Made by a program: the position numbers and the translations under genes | Shown here: in pieces, positions 21,586 through 31,200 of the stretch | Layout: every line of letters begins with the position of its first letter | Position numbering within the stretch: position 1 is the first letter of the stretch | Notes under the pieces: generated by a model | What the model was told of the DNA's origin: nothing | Database searches by the model: none | What the model saw: the letters and a program-made list of their open reading frames with translations, nothing else | Assembly: GCA_031291295.1 (NCBI GenBank) | Contig: JARLJI010000200.1 | Coordinates: 1-64,000 of the forward strand | Origin: Rhodoferax sp. | GTDB taxonomy: Bacteria > Pseudomonadota > Gammaproteobacteria > Burkholderiales > Burkholderiaceae_C | Length of the DNA stretch: 64,000 nt | Direction of reading: 5' to 3'

Positions 21586-22500
21586 TCAGCTGCGCGTGCT
21601 CTCACCATGGAGCCGAATGATCAATGCACGCAGCCATGCGTTTGCGGGATCCTTGTTATAGCGGGCATGCCAGAACAAGTTAATTGCAACCTCGGGCAGT
21701 TTCACTGGGTGGCGGATATATGACAACCCGAAGGGTGCAGTCAAGGCTTTCGCCAGTCGTTCAGGGACCGTCATCACGAGATCGGAGTCATGCAGGATAT
21801 GGCCGACCGCGACGTAGTGCGGAACGGTCAGGACGATCTTGCGAACAACCTTCTTGCGATCGAGAAGTTCGTCCGCCTCGCCATGGCCGGTTCCCTCCGC
21901 GATCACCACGACGTGATCGGCCGCGGAAAACTCATCCAGGGAGATGTGCTTCTTGTCGAGCGCGTGGCCGCGTCGAAACATGCAAACGTAGTGCTGCTTG
22001 AAGAGTCGGCGCTGCCAGTAACCAGCCTTCAGTTGCGGCAGCAATCCGATCGCCAGGTTGACGTGGCCTGCTTCCATCTCGTCCTGCAGGTTTACTGCCG
22101 TGTTGCGCACCGTGCTGAGCGAAACACCTGGCGCGATGCGCGAGAGCTCCTTCATCAGCTTGGGAAGGAAGTAGATCTCCCCGATGTCCGTCATTCCCAC
22201 CGTGAATGCGCGTGTCGACGTTGCCGGGTCAAACGATGCGCGCTGGTTGATAGCCGTGTGGATCACTTGAAGCGCCCGCGCCGTTGGTTCGGCGAGTTGT
22301 TCCGCAAAGGGCGTCGGCTCCATGCCTTTAGGCGTTCGCAGGAACAAGGGGTCGTCCGTGAGCTTGCGCAGGCGCGCCAGCGCGTTGCTCACGCCGGGCT
22401 GTGAAAGGCCAAGGCTGGTCGCAACCTTCGAAACTCCCCGATCGATGAGCAACTGATTGAAGACCACCAGAAGGTTGAGGTCGATCTCGTTGAGTTCCAT
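21586..22500 (-). CDS. nagR: NahR/NagR-type LysR regulator
   Basis: The 304-residue protein begins MELNEIDLNLLVVFNQLLID, then SQPGVSNALARLRKLTDDPL, and keeps FTVGMTDIGEIYFLPKLM, VVVIAEGTGHGEADELLDRK, HYVAVGHILHDSDLVMTVPE and INLFWHARYNKDPANAWLR. These are the features of NahR, NagR and DntR, LysR proteins that respond to salicylate or related nitro/hydroxy benzoates. It is divergent from nagG with 127 bp between, so it probably activates the salicylate 5-hydroxylase genes. The MobA-like fragment lies directly downstream. Confidence 0.88.
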   Translation of the reverse strand: MELNEIDLNLLVVFNQLLIDRGVSKVATSLGLSQPGVSNALARLRKLTDDPLFLRTPKGMEPTPFAEQLAEPTARALQVIHTAINQRASFDPATSTRAFTVGMTDIGEIYFLPKLMKELSRIAPGVSLSTVRNTAVNLQDEMEAGHVNLAIGLLPQLKAGYWQRRLFKQHYVCMFRRGHALDKKHISLDEFSAADHVVVIAEGTGHGEADELLDRKKVVRKIVLTVPHYVAVGHILHDSDLVMTVPERLAKALTAPFGLSYIRHPVKLPEVAINLFWHARYNKDPANAWLRALIIRLHGESTRS

Positions 22501-22627
22501 GGCGTCTCACATTCGCGAAATCAATTCGCACTATTGCTCATATTCTATTGAATGATGACGCCCGAGCCGCCATCATTCCATCACCCCACAACGCGGGTCA
22601 CAAAACACAGCGACACAGGAGACAAAC
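22501..22627. promoter_or_regulatory. Divergent nagR-nagG control region
   Basis: The 127 bp between the two start codons hold an AT-rich segment at about 22510-22560 with dyads such as ATTCGCGAAAT, the sort of place where NahR-type proteins bind near -60. A promoter for nagG should lie downstream of it. An AGGAGA ribosome site precedes nagG. Confidence 0.4.
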
Positions 22628-23893
22628 ATGGATGACGCAACAGCAGTCTTTCCCCAGCAGATCCACTGGGAAGACAAGGGCACGAGCCGCATACCCTTCA
22701 TGGCCTACACGCAGGCCGACCAGCATCGACGTGAACTCGAGCGCCTCTTCTATCGCGGGCACTGGTGCTACGCAGGCCTGGAGGCCGAGATCCCGAATGC
22801 CGGCGACTTCAAGCGCACGGTGGTCGGCGAACGCTCCGTCATCATGGTCCGCGATGCCGAGGGTGCCATCAACGTCGTCGAAAACGTGTGCGCGCACCGG
22901 GGCATGCAGTTCTGCCGCGAGCGGCAAGGAAACAAAAAGGCGGGTGGATTCACCTGCCCCTATCACCAGTGGAACTATTCGCTGAGTGGCGACCTGCAAG
23001 GCGTGCCATTCCGTCGCGGCGTCAAGCAGGACGGCAAGGTCAACGGCGGGATGCCAGCCGACTTCAAGCCTGCAGAGCATGGCCTCAACAAGCTGAAGGT
23101 TGCGACGCGCGGCGGTGTGGTGTTTGCTTCCTTCGATCCGAACGTCGAATCGCTCGAGGACTTCATGGGCCCGGCGATCCTCGGCTACTTCGACCGCCTG
23201 TTCAACGGGCGCAAGCTGAAGATCCTCGGCTACAACCGCCAGCGCATTCCGGGCAACTGGAAGCTGATGCAGGAGAACATCAAGGACCCTTACCACCCCG
23301 GCCTGCTGCACACCTGGTTCGTCACCTTTGGTCTCTGGCGCGCGGACAACAAGTCGGAGCTGAAGATGGACGAACACCATCGACACGCAGCGATGATTTC
23401 GACCCGGGGCATGAGCGGCAAGGCCGATCAGGTGACCCAGGTGTCGAGTTTCAAGGAGACCATGCAACTCAACGATGACCGCTTCCTCGACATCGTGCCC
23501 GAGCCCTGGTGGGGCGGTCCGACGGCGGTGATGATGACGCTGTTCCCAAGCGTGATCTTCCAGCAGCAAGTCAACAGCGTGTCGACACGGCACATCCAGC
23601 CGAGTGGCCCCGGCGCCTTCGATTTCGTCTGGACGCATTTCGGATTCGATGACGACGATGAGGCCATGACGCGGCGGCGCCTGCGCCAGTCCAACCTCTT
23701 CGGGCCCGCAGGTTTTGTGTCTGCGGACGACGGCGAGGTGATCGAATTGTCGCAAAAGGGCTTCGAGCAAAAACCCTTCCACCGCACGCTCGCCGAACTC
23801 GGTGGACGCGAGGTCGGCGACGCGGACCACATGGTCACCGAGACCTTGATTCGCGGCATGTACGAGTACTGGCGCAAGGTCATGGAGGCTTGA
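22628..23893 (+). CDS. nagG: Salicylate 5-hydroxylase, large (alpha) oxygenase subunit
   Basis: The 421-residue protein is the alpha subunit of a Rieske non-heme iron oxygenase. The Rieske centre is CAH at 88-90 and CPYH at 110-113. The mononuclear iron site is ENIKDPYHPGLLH (bridging Asp220, His223, His228). Long stretches (QGVPFRRGVKQDGKVNGGMP, LMQENIKDPYHPGLLHTW, IVPEPWWGGPTAVMM, SADDGEVIELSQKGFEQKP) are those of NagG, which adds one oxygen to salicylate to give gentisate. It heads an operon with nagH (four bases downstream), the ferredoxin and a reductase. A close relative acting on another 2-substituted benzoate (for example anthranilate) is the main alternative. Confidence 0.9.
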   Translation: MDDATAVFPQQIHWEDKGTSRIPFMAYTQADQHRRELERLFYRGHWCYAGLEAEIPNAGDFKRTVVGERSVIMVRDAEGAINVVENVCAHRGMQFCRERQGNKKAGGFTCPYHQWNYSLSGDLQGVPFRRGVKQDGKVNGGMPADFKPAEHGLNKLKVATRGGVVFASFDPNVESLEDFMGPAILGYFDRLFNGRKLKILGYNRQRIPGNWKLMQENIKDPYHPGLLHTWFVTFGLWRADNKSELKMDEHHRHAAMISTRGMSGKADQVTQVSSFKETMQLNDDRFLDIVPEPWWGGPTAVMMTLFPSVIFQQQVNSVSTRHIQPSGPGAFDFVWTHFGFDDDDEAMTRRRLRQSNLFGPAGFVSADDGEVIELSQKGFEQKPFHRTLAELGGREVGDADHMVTETLIRGMYEYWRKVMEA

Positions 23894-23897
23894 GATC

Positions 23898-24368
23898 ATG
23901 GACTTCAACGACTACTTCGATTTGACCCAGCTCTATGCCAGCTACGCCAGCGCGGTCAGCTCTGGCGAGTGGGATTTGTGGCCGGAGTTCTTCACGGACG
24001 ATTGCATCTACCGCCTGCAGCCGCGCGAGAACTTCGACCGGGGCTTTCCGCTGGCCACGCTCTCGTTCGAGAGCAAGGGCATGCTCAAGGATCGCGTCTA
24101 CGGCATTCGAGAAACCCTGTTCCACGACCCGTACTACCAGCGCCATGTCGTGGGGGCACCGGTCGTGCGCAAGGCCGAGGCCAATCGCATCGAATGCGAA
24201 GCCAACTACGCAGTGTTTCGCACCAAGCTCTCCGAACTGTCATCAGTGTTCAACGTGGGGCGATATATCGATGTCGTCGTGCGCACCGACCACGGTCTCA
24301 AGTTCGCTTCGCGGCTCGTCGTGTACGACAGCGAAATGATCCCCAACTCCATCATCTACCCGCTTTGA
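23898..24368 (+). CDS. nagH: Salicylate 5-hydroxylase, small (beta) subunit
   Basis: The 156-residue protein has the cone-shaped NTF2-like fold of ring-hydroxylating oxygenase beta subunits. [40 protein letters not shown] and [20 protein letters not shown] match NagH. The subunit is structural in the alpha3beta3 oxygenase. It starts four bases after nagG and is followed eight bases on by the ferredoxin gene. Confidence 0.9.
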   Translation: MDFNDYFDLTQLYASYASAVSSGEWDLWPEFFTDDCIYRLQPRENFDRGFPLATLSFESKGMLKDRVYGIRETLFHDPYYQRHVVGAPVVRKAEANRIECEANYAVFRTKLSELSSVFNVGRYIDVVVRTDHGLKFASRLVVYDSEMIPNSIIYPL

Positions 24369-24376
24369 GGTCAGCC

Positions 24377-24694
24377 ATGAACATTTTGAACTGGACCGAT
24401 GCCGCCCCCGTCGATGAGGTGCCTGCCGACGACGTCATCGGCATGATCGTCGCCGGGCGTGACGTTGCACTGTACAGCGTGGACGGTGAGATCTACGCCA
24501 CAGACAACATCTGCACGCACGGGCATGCCCGCCTGTGCGAGGGCTTTCTTGATGGCCATGAAATCGAGTGCCCCTTGCACCAGGGCAAGTTCGACGTGCG
24601 CAATGGGCGGCCGATGTGTGCCCCGGTGACCGAAGCGATCCGGTCCTACCCGGTCAGGATCGAAGCCGGCCGAGTGTTCCTCGCGCTGGACTGA
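24377..24694 (+). CDS. nagAb: Rieske-type [2Fe-2S] ferredoxin of the oxygenase
   Basis: The 105-residue protein carries one Rieske cluster with ligands Cys46-x-His48 ([10 protein letters not shown]) and Cys65-x2-His68 ([10 protein letters not shown]). It passes electrons from the reductase to the NagGH oxygenase. Its size and the sequence [19 protein letters not shown] fit NagAb and NahAb. It follows nagH closely. The following 100 bases are untranslated and end in a relic of another gene. Confidence 0.9.
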   Translation: MNILNWTDAAPVDEVPADDVIGMIVAGRDVALYSVDGEIYATDNICTHGHARLCEGFLDGHEIECPLHQGKFDVRNGRPMCAPVTEAIRSYPVRIEAGRVFLALD

Positions 24695-24794
24695 CTCGTT
24701 CCCGCCTTCGCTGCGCCCCCCGGCTGTGCCGAGGCGTGCCGCCGCATGCCCGAAAGCTGCGGCAGGGCTTGCATCTGAAAACCTGGAGACATCA

Positions 24795-24872
24795 ATGCGA
24801 CAAATAGACGTGCATGCGCTGGCCGACAAGGCGTGCGGCGCAACGATTGCTGATGCGGTGCCAGTCAAATGA
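24795..24872 (+). pseudogene. N-terminal relic of an aromatic-acid MFS transporter
   Basis: A 25-codon frame with a good GGAGAC site reads MRQIDVHALADKA and then CGATIADAVPVK. The first 13 residues are the start of aromatic-acid:H+ symporters of the MFS family (MRQIDVxxLADKARFN...), where a long transporter normally follows. Here the sequence is lost after codon 13. The frame ends ATGA over the start of the reductase gene, so its translation may now serve to couple the reductase to upstream genes. Confidence 0.6.
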
Positions 24873-26086
24873 ACACCGAGACCATCGTCATTGTGGGTGC
24901 CGGCCAGGCCGGCGGCTGGGCCGCGCAGACGCTGCGCAGCGAGGGCTTCAATGGCAACATCGTCCTGATCGGCGACGAGCCGCATCGCCCCTACGAGCGC
25001 CCGCCGTTGTCCAAGGCGGTGCTCTCGGGAGATGCCCATGTAGACGTCACTTCGCTGTTGAAGCCGGAAGCCTTCGACCTCCTGAACATCGACTGGCGCC
25101 CGAATGTGAGCGCAACCACGATCGACCGATCGGCTAAACAGCTTCATCTGACGCAAGGTGCGCCCGTCCACTATGACAAGTTGATTCTCTGCAGCGGCGG
25201 CCGGGCGCGCCGGTTGAACATTCCCGGTGCGGATCTGCCTGGCGTCTTTACCTTGCGCAGCATTGAAGATTCGATGGCCCTCGGCGCTGCGTTGACGCCG
25301 GGCAAGCGTCTGCTTATCGTTGGCGGTGGATGGATCGGACTCGAAGTCGCGGCCACAGCGAGAAAGAAGGGCATGGAGGTGATGGTCGTGGAAGCGATGG
25401 GCCGCTTGTGCGAGCGCACGGTTCCGCCTGCGATTTCTGACTACCTGCTTCGATTGCACAGCGCTCAAGGGGTCGAGGTTGTGCTCGGCGCGGGCGTCAA
25501 CCAGCTGGCGCGCAATCCACAGGGGGCACTGACGGCGACGCTCGGCGATGGACGCGAACGCACATGCGATGCAGTCCTCATCAGTGTTGGCTTGGTCGCC
25601 AATGACGAACTCGCGCGCGAAGCAGGCCTGGCTTGCGATGGCGGCGTGTTGGTCGACGCGCAGTGCCGCTCATCCGATCCCGACATTCTTGCTGCGGGCG
25701 ATGTGGCTGCATGGCATTGCGAATGGGCAGGTCGGCGCATGCGGCTCGAGTCCTGGCAGAACGCGCAGGAGCAGGGCATCGCCGCCGCGCGCGCCGCGCT
25801 GGGCATCGAGGTAAACCATCAGCCGCTGCCGTGGTTCTGGTCGGATCAGTACGATGTCAATCTTCAGATTTTCGGCATGCCGGCGCTCTCGCATCAGACG
25901 GTGATGCGTGGCGACCAGGGCTCAAGGAGCTTTGTGATGTTCTTCCTTGACGACGACAAGGTGGTCGCGGCTTTGGGGCCCAACGCGGCCAAGGACTTGC
26001 GATTTGCGCGACGACTGATCGAGCGTCGCACCAGAGTCGATCCGATTCAGCTCGCGGACATGTCTATGCCGCTTGCCAAGCTTTAA
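24869..26086 (+). CDS. Ferredoxin reductase, glutathione-reductase-type FAD/NAD(P) flavoprotein
   Basis: The 405-residue protein has two Rossmann motifs: IVIVGAGQAGGWAAQTLRSE for FAD at the N-terminus and LLIVGGGWIGLEVAATARKK for NAD(P)H near residue 150. ILAAGDVAAWHCEW is the second FAD motif. It belongs to the BphA4-like (GR-type) reductases that feed Rieske ferredoxins. It probably serves the ferredoxin at 24377 and the NagGH oxygenase. In classical nag operons this task belongs to NagAa, a [2Fe-2S]-FNR type protein that starts the operon, so this is a replacement. Start overlaps the stop of a 25-codon relic (ATGA). Confidence 0.88.
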   Translation: MNTETIVIVGAGQAGGWAAQTLRSEGFNGNIVLIGDEPHRPYERPPLSKAVLSGDAHVDVTSLLKPEAFDLLNIDWRPNVSATTIDRSAKQLHLTQGAPVHYDKLILCSGGRARRLNIPGADLPGVFTLRSIEDSMALGAALTPGKRLLIVGGGWIGLEVAATARKKGMEVMVVEAMGRLCERTVPPAISDYLLRLHSAQGVEVVLGAGVNQLARNPQGALTATLGDGRERTCDAVLISVGLVANDELAREAGLACDGGVLVDAQCRSSDPDILAAGDVAAWHCEWAGRRMRLESWQNAQEQGIAAARAALGIEVNHQPLPWFWSDQYDVNLQIFGMPALSHQTVMRGDQGSRSFVMFFLDDDKVVAALGPNAAKDLRFARRLIERRTRVDPIQLADMSMPLAKL

Positions 26087-26115
26087 TTTCAATCAGCAAT
26101 CTTCGTTAAAACATC

Positions 26116-26823
26116 ATGACCACGACCACCTATCTCTGGACCCCGCCACCCGTCTACTCGCTGCCGGTTCGCGGCAAGACCGAGCGCCTGCCCATCAACC
26201 GGCTGTTCTTCGTCGGGCGCAACTACCACGCACATGCCGTCGAGATGGGCAAGCCCGTGGACAAGAGCGTCGAGCGGCCGTTCTACTTCACCAAGTCGCC
26301 GCAGACGCTGGTCGAGTCCGGCGCGACCGTAGCCTATCCGCCGGAGACGAAGAACTACCACCACGAGATGGAACTGGTGCTGGCGATCGGCGCACCGGGC
26401 TTTCGCGTGGCGCAAGAAACCGCGCACGAGCTGATCTACGGCTACGCGTGCGGCCTGGACATGACACGGCGCGACCTGCAGCTGGTGGCGCGCGACAAGG
26501 GCCGGCCGTGGGATCTGGGCAAGGATGTGGAAGAGTCGTCGGTGGTGTCCGAGATCGTTCCGATGCAAGGCCAGGTGCTCGACAGGGGCGAACTCGCGAT
26601 GACGGTCAACGGCCAGCCGCGCCAGAAGTCCGATCTCGACAAGCTCATCTGGAACATCCGCGAAATCATCGCGGACCTCTCGCTCTTCTATCACCTGCAG
26701 CCCGGCGACCTGATCTTCACCGGAACGCCGGAGGGCGTGGGCGCACTGCAACCGGGCGACCGCATCGAAGGCGGCGTCGCCGGCGTGGGCGAGATCACGC
26801 TCACGATCGGCCCGGCCGAATAA
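26116..26823 (+). CDS. nagK: Fumarylpyruvate hydrolase (FAH family)
   Basis: The 235-residue protein is of the fumarylacetoacetate hydrolase family: LFFVGRNYHAHAVEMGKPVD, the metal-binding EMELVLAIG, GYACGLDMTRRDLQLVARDK and LIFTGTPEGVGALQPGDRI. NagK cleaves fumarylpyruvate to fumarate and pyruvate, the last step of the gentisate pathway that begins with the product of NagGH. Its position 29 bases after the reductase supports this. The middle steps, gentisate dioxygenase and maleylpyruvate isomerase, are not in the window. Confidence 0.85.
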   Translation: MTTTTYLWTPPPVYSLPVRGKTERLPINRLFFVGRNYHAHAVEMGKPVDKSVERPFYFTKSPQTLVESGATVAYPPETKNYHHEMELVLAIGAPGFRVAQETAHELIYGYACGLDMTRRDLQLVARDKGRPWDLGKDVEESSVVSEIVPMQGQVLDRGELAMTVNGQPRQKSDLDKLIWNIREIIADLSLFYHLQPGDLIFTGTPEGVGALQPGDRIEGGVAGVGEITLTIGPAE

Positions 26824-27066
26824 GGCGCAGAAGACCGAGATCGGCGACCTGATCGTAGACAGGGCGCCGACGCTGACCGCCGCCTGCAGGCAACTGGAGG
26901 TAGTCCGGCCTGCAGCGCCCACGTGCGTCCCAAAAAAATCTCCGGACCTCTTCAGTTGACAGGCCACAACGACAACGCGTGAACTTCCCTCAAAACTTCG
27001 GGTGTTACGGCACTTCCCATGTTGCACCTGCAGCAAGTGTGACGACCGCTTCCGCCTTCGTTGCGG

Positions 27067-27795
27067 TCATTGGGCTGGCGAAAACACCGCCTCAAGCCGA
27101 TGGCGTTTGGGTGGCAGGCCCTGGCACTTTTCCACGCGGAACCCGAGCTGCTTCAGCGCCTCGCGCACGCTGTGGGCTACGGTGTAGGTCGCCAGCGTTG
27201 TGCCCGGGCGGCAACGGTGCGCCATTGCCTGCAGCGTGGTGGGGGACCACATCTCGGGGTTGACGGCGGGGCTGAAGCCGTCCAGGTACACCGCGTCGGC
27301 CTCGCAGGTCAGGCGCTCCAGCATGGTCTGGGCCTCGCCCACGGCCAGCGTCAGGTGCACGCGTGCGCCGGCAAAGCGCAGGCGATGGATGCCGGGCGAC
27401 AGGCCTTGCCAGGCCCCGGCGAGTTGCGGCGCCAGGGCCTGCACGCGCGCGGGCCAAGGAGCTCCTGCGTTGCCCGTCGGGTTCGACGCCTGCGCGCTGC
27501 GCACGATGTCCGCTGCCGCCGCGGGATAGGCCTCCACCGACACAAAATGAAGATCGTTGCAGCGCTGTGCGTCGGCCTCCCATGCGGCCCAGGTCGTGAG
27601 GAAGTTCAGGCCCAGGCCGAAGCCGGTTTCGAGGATCGTGAATTCGGTTTTGCCGCGCCAGCGCCGGGGCAGACCACACCCCGCGAGAAACACCGAGGCT
27701 GCCTGCGCGACCCCGCCGGAACGCGAGCGGTATCTGTCGTTGAAGCGGGGGCTGTGCGGGCTGCCGTCGCGCAGCCACACCACAGGCTCGTTCAT
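27067..27795 (-). CDS. mnmD: tRNA 5-methylaminomethyl-2-thiouridine methyltransferase
   Basis: The 242-residue protein is an AdoMet-dependent methyltransferase: FTILETGFGLGLNFLTTWAA is the SAM-binding loop, and DAVYLDGFSPAVNPEMWSP with LATYTVAHSVREALKQLGF is characteristic of MnmD / the N-domain of MnmC. It methylates nm5s2U34 of some tRNAs to mnm5s2U. The FAD-dependent MnmC1 half is missing here, so a stand-alone MnmD is inferred. The 243 bp before the window's nagK end hold nothing I recognise. Confidence 0.9.
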   Translation of the reverse strand: MNEPVVWLRDGSPHSPRFNDRYRSRSGGVAQAASVFLAGCGLPRRWRGKTEFTILETGFGLGLNFLTTWAAWEADAQRCNDLHFVSVEAYPAAAADIVRSAQASNPTGNAGAPWPARVQALAPQLAGAWQGLSPGIHRLRFAGARVHLTLAVGEAQTMLERLTCEADAVYLDGFSPAVNPEMWSPTTLQAMAHRCRPGTTLATYTVAHSVREALKQLGFRVEKCQGLPPKRHRLEAVFSPAQ

Positions 27796-27826
27796 CGGAA
27801 TTCCCGCTTTGCGCTGAGTGCCCGCG

Positions 27827-27982
27827 TCAGGTCAGGTGAAACATCCTGGTGCCGAACAGGCCCACCAGCCCGATCAGGATCAGGTAGATGGCCACGATGA
27901 AGTTCAGGAGTTTGGGCATAAGCAGGATGAGGATCCCCGCGATGAGCGAGATCAGGGGCGTCAGGCTGAGGTGAATGTTCAC
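27827..27982 (-). CDS. Small DUF3096-like membrane protein
   Basis: A GTG-started frame of 51 codons encodes NIHLSLTPLISLIAGILILL then MPKLLNFIVAIYLILIGLVG. Two hydrophobic helices joined by MPKLLN are the pattern of the DUF3096 small membrane proteins (LxPLISLIAGILIL...P..LN.IVAIYLI). Function unknown. GGAGATC lies just before the start. It sits 31 bases before the mnmD start on the same strand and may be co-transcribed. Confidence 0.75.
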   Translation of the reverse strand: MNIHLSLTPLISLIAGILILLMPKLLNFIVAIYLILIGLVGLFGTRMFHLT

Positions 27983-28226
27983 GTGATCTCCGATGCTGTT
28001 AAGCCCAAAGAGGGGCAGGACCGTGCCGAGCCAATTTTATGCCTTGGGATCCGGCAACAGCCGCGCCGATCCGCGCACGTAATCGGGTCCCAGGCGACTG
28101 GGCCCATCACCGCTTTGGCGTAGCGCACCATTTTCGGCGCCTTTTCTTTTGCCTGCGCATCGTTTTGGTGCCCGTGGGCACCATCGCAGTTCTTGCTGGC
28201 CGGACTTGGCACTGAAGCAGACCGGA

Positions 28227-31200
28227 CTATCCCTGCGCCGGCCGCCGCAGATCCAGCGTGAACGGAAACTCCTTGCTCGCCGGCACGTTGATCGTCGCCG
28301 GTGGCACGTTCATGACGCCCGGCGTGTGGCCCATGCGGGTGAAGCGCGACAGGCGCCGGCTTTCCGCGGTGTAGGCATTGACGGGGAAGTTGTCGTAGCT
28401 CAGGCCGCCCGGGTGGGTGACGAAATATTGGCAGCCACCGATCGAGTGTTTCATCCAGGTGTCGACGATGTCGAAGGTCAGCGGCGCGTGGATGCCGATG
28501 GTCGGGTGCAGTGCCGAAGGCGGATTCCAGGCGCGGTAACGCACGCCGGCCACGAATTCGCCCATGGTGCCGGTCGATTGCAGCGGCATGGCGCGGCCGT
28601 TGCAGGTGACCACGTAGCGGCTCTGGTTCAGGCCGGTGACCTTCACCTCGATGCGTTCGAGCGAGGAATCAACGTAGCGGGCGGTGCCGGTGGACGAGCT
28701 TTCTTCGCCCAGCACATGCCAGGGCTCCAGCGCGTTGCGCAGGGTCAGCTCGATGCCGCAGGTCTGCACCGATCCCACCAGCGGGAAGCGGAACTCCAGG
28801 TGCGGCGCGAACCAGCTTCGATCGAACGCGTAGCCCGCGGCCACCATTTCGTCGATCACGTCGTGGAAGTCCATCTGGATGAAAGCCGGCAGCATGAAGC
28901 GGTCGTGCAGCTCGGTGCCCCAGCGCGTGGCTGGCGCCTTGTACGGCGTCTTCCAGAAGCGGGCCACCAGGGCGCGCAGCAGCAGCTGCTGCGCGATGCT
29001 CATGCGCGCGTGGGGCGGCATCTCGAAGGCGCGCAACTCCAGCAGGCCCAGGCGGCCGATGCTGCTGTCGGGCGAATACATCTTGTCGATCGAGAACTCG
29101 CTGCGGTGGGTGTTGCCGGTAACGTCGATCAGGATGTTGCGCAGCGTGCGGTCGACGATCCACGGTGGCATTTCCTGGCCGTATTTCTCGCGGTTCCTGG
29201 CGACCTGTTCGATCGCGATTTCGAGTTCGTAGAGCTGGTCGTTGCGGGCTTCGTCGACCCGCGGCGCCTGGCTGGTGGGGCCGACGAACATGCCACTGAA
29301 CAGGTAGCTCAGCGAGGGATGGTTGTGCCAGTACAGCAGCAGGCTGGTCAACAGCTCGGGCCGGCGCAGGAACGGGCTGTCCGACGGCGTGGCGCCACCC
29401 ATCACGAAGTGGTTGCCGCCGCCGGTGCCGGTGTGGCGGCCATCGGTCATGAACTTCTCGGCCGAGAGGCGCGATTCGAACGCCGCGTTATAGAGGAACT
29501 CGGTGTTCTCGACCAGTTCGCTCCAGGTGTTGACGGGGTGCACGTTGACTTCGATCACGCCGGGGTCGGGCGTCACTGCCAGCAGCTTCAGGCGCGGGTC
29601 GCGCGGCGGCGGGTAACCCTCCAGCACCAGCTTCACGCCGAGTTGCTCGGCCGTGTTCTCGATTGCGGCCAGCAGCTCGAGGTAGTCTTCCACCAGTTCC
29701 AGCGGCGGCATGAACACATAGATCACACCGGACTTGGTGCCGACGGCTTCGGCCTTGGGGCCGCTGGCGCGGCGCGGGTCGCGCACTTCGACGCACAGGG
29801 CTGTGCGAGAGATCCAGTGCGCGGATTCCTGGCTGGCTGGCACGCGCGCAAAACCTGCTGGCTCGGTTTGTGAAGACGTGCGCGCATCGCCGCTGGCGAA
29901 AGCCGCGCTGGTGGCACCGGCCACGCCATCCTGGCGCAGGCGAACGGCCTCGGGGCGCTGGCTGGTGCCGGCCTGGTAGGGCATGGCGGCGCGGTCCCCG
30001 GACGGGCGCGCGGCGCTGGCCGCTGCGGCCGTGCGGCCCGCGTAGCGGCCATACATGGCGGAGGATTCCGGCAGCGGCGATCGTGGAATCGACGGGTCTT
30101 GCTCGACCAGATAGGGGTAGTCGGCCTCGCTCACCCAGGGCAGTGAATCCAGCGGCAGACGCAGGCCCATGGGCGAATCGCCGGGCATCAGGTACATGCG
30201 TTCGTCGCGGAAGAACCACGGCCCGGTGGTCCACACCGGACCGGCCAGGCGCGGGCCGTCCTGCGGCTTGACCGGCAGCACATAGCCGACCACCGCGTCC
30301 AGGCCTTGTTCGAACACGCGGCGCAGCCGGGCGCGCTCCATCTCGTCGCCGAGCCGGGACTTGAACGGGTCGACGTTGATGGGCAGGCGGCGCTCGCGCC
30401 ACAGGTAGTACCACACGTCTTCGTGGCCGGGCACGATGTAATCGGTCGTGAGGCCGAGGTTCTGCGCCAGGCGCTCGGTGAAGCGGCGTGCGTCCTCGCT
30501 GCTGTAGTGGGAGGGCAGGCGCTCGTCGGCGAACAGGGCGCGATTGCGCCACACCGGCTGCTTGTCGGCGCGCCAGAAGATGTTGAGCGCCCAGCGCGGC
30601 AACTGCTCGCCGGGGTACCACTTGCCCTGGCCGAAGTGCAGGAAGCCGCCCTGGCCGTACTGGTCGCGCAGCTTGTGCACGAGTTCGGCGGCGAAGCCGC
30701 GTTTCGTGGGCCCGAGCGCGTCGGTGTTCCACTCGGCCGCGTCGCGGTCGTTTACCGCCACGAAGGTAGGTTCACCGCCCATCGTCAGGCGCACGTCGCC
30801 GGCGGCCAGGTCCTTGTCGACGGCCAGGCCGAGCGCCAGCACGTCGGCCCATTGTTCGTCGGTGTAGGGCTTGGTCACGCGCGGCGATTCGTACAGTCGT
30901 GTGATCTGCATGTGGTGAGAGAACTCGACCTCGGCCTTGTCCACGCCGCCTTCGATCGGCGCGGCGCTCGAGGGCTGCGGGGTGCAGGCCAGCGGGATGT
31001 GGCCTTCGCCGGCGAACAGGCCCGAGGTGGCATCGAGCCCGATCCAGCCGGCGCCCGGCAGGAACACTTCACACCAGGCATGCAGGTCGGTGAAATCGAC
31101 CGTGGTGCCGCTCGGGCCATCGAGCGCCTTGACATCGGGAGTGAGCTGGATCAGGTAACCCGAGACAAAGCGCGCGGCCAGGCCGCAATGGCGCAGCAGC

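Noticed and set aside
27979-28212. Minus-strand 77-codon frame between DUF3096 gene and the transglutaminase-DUF2126 gene
   Set aside because: Contains AKEKAPKMVRYAKAVMGPVA, which looks protein-like, but there is no ribosome site and no family I know; left out for lack of support.
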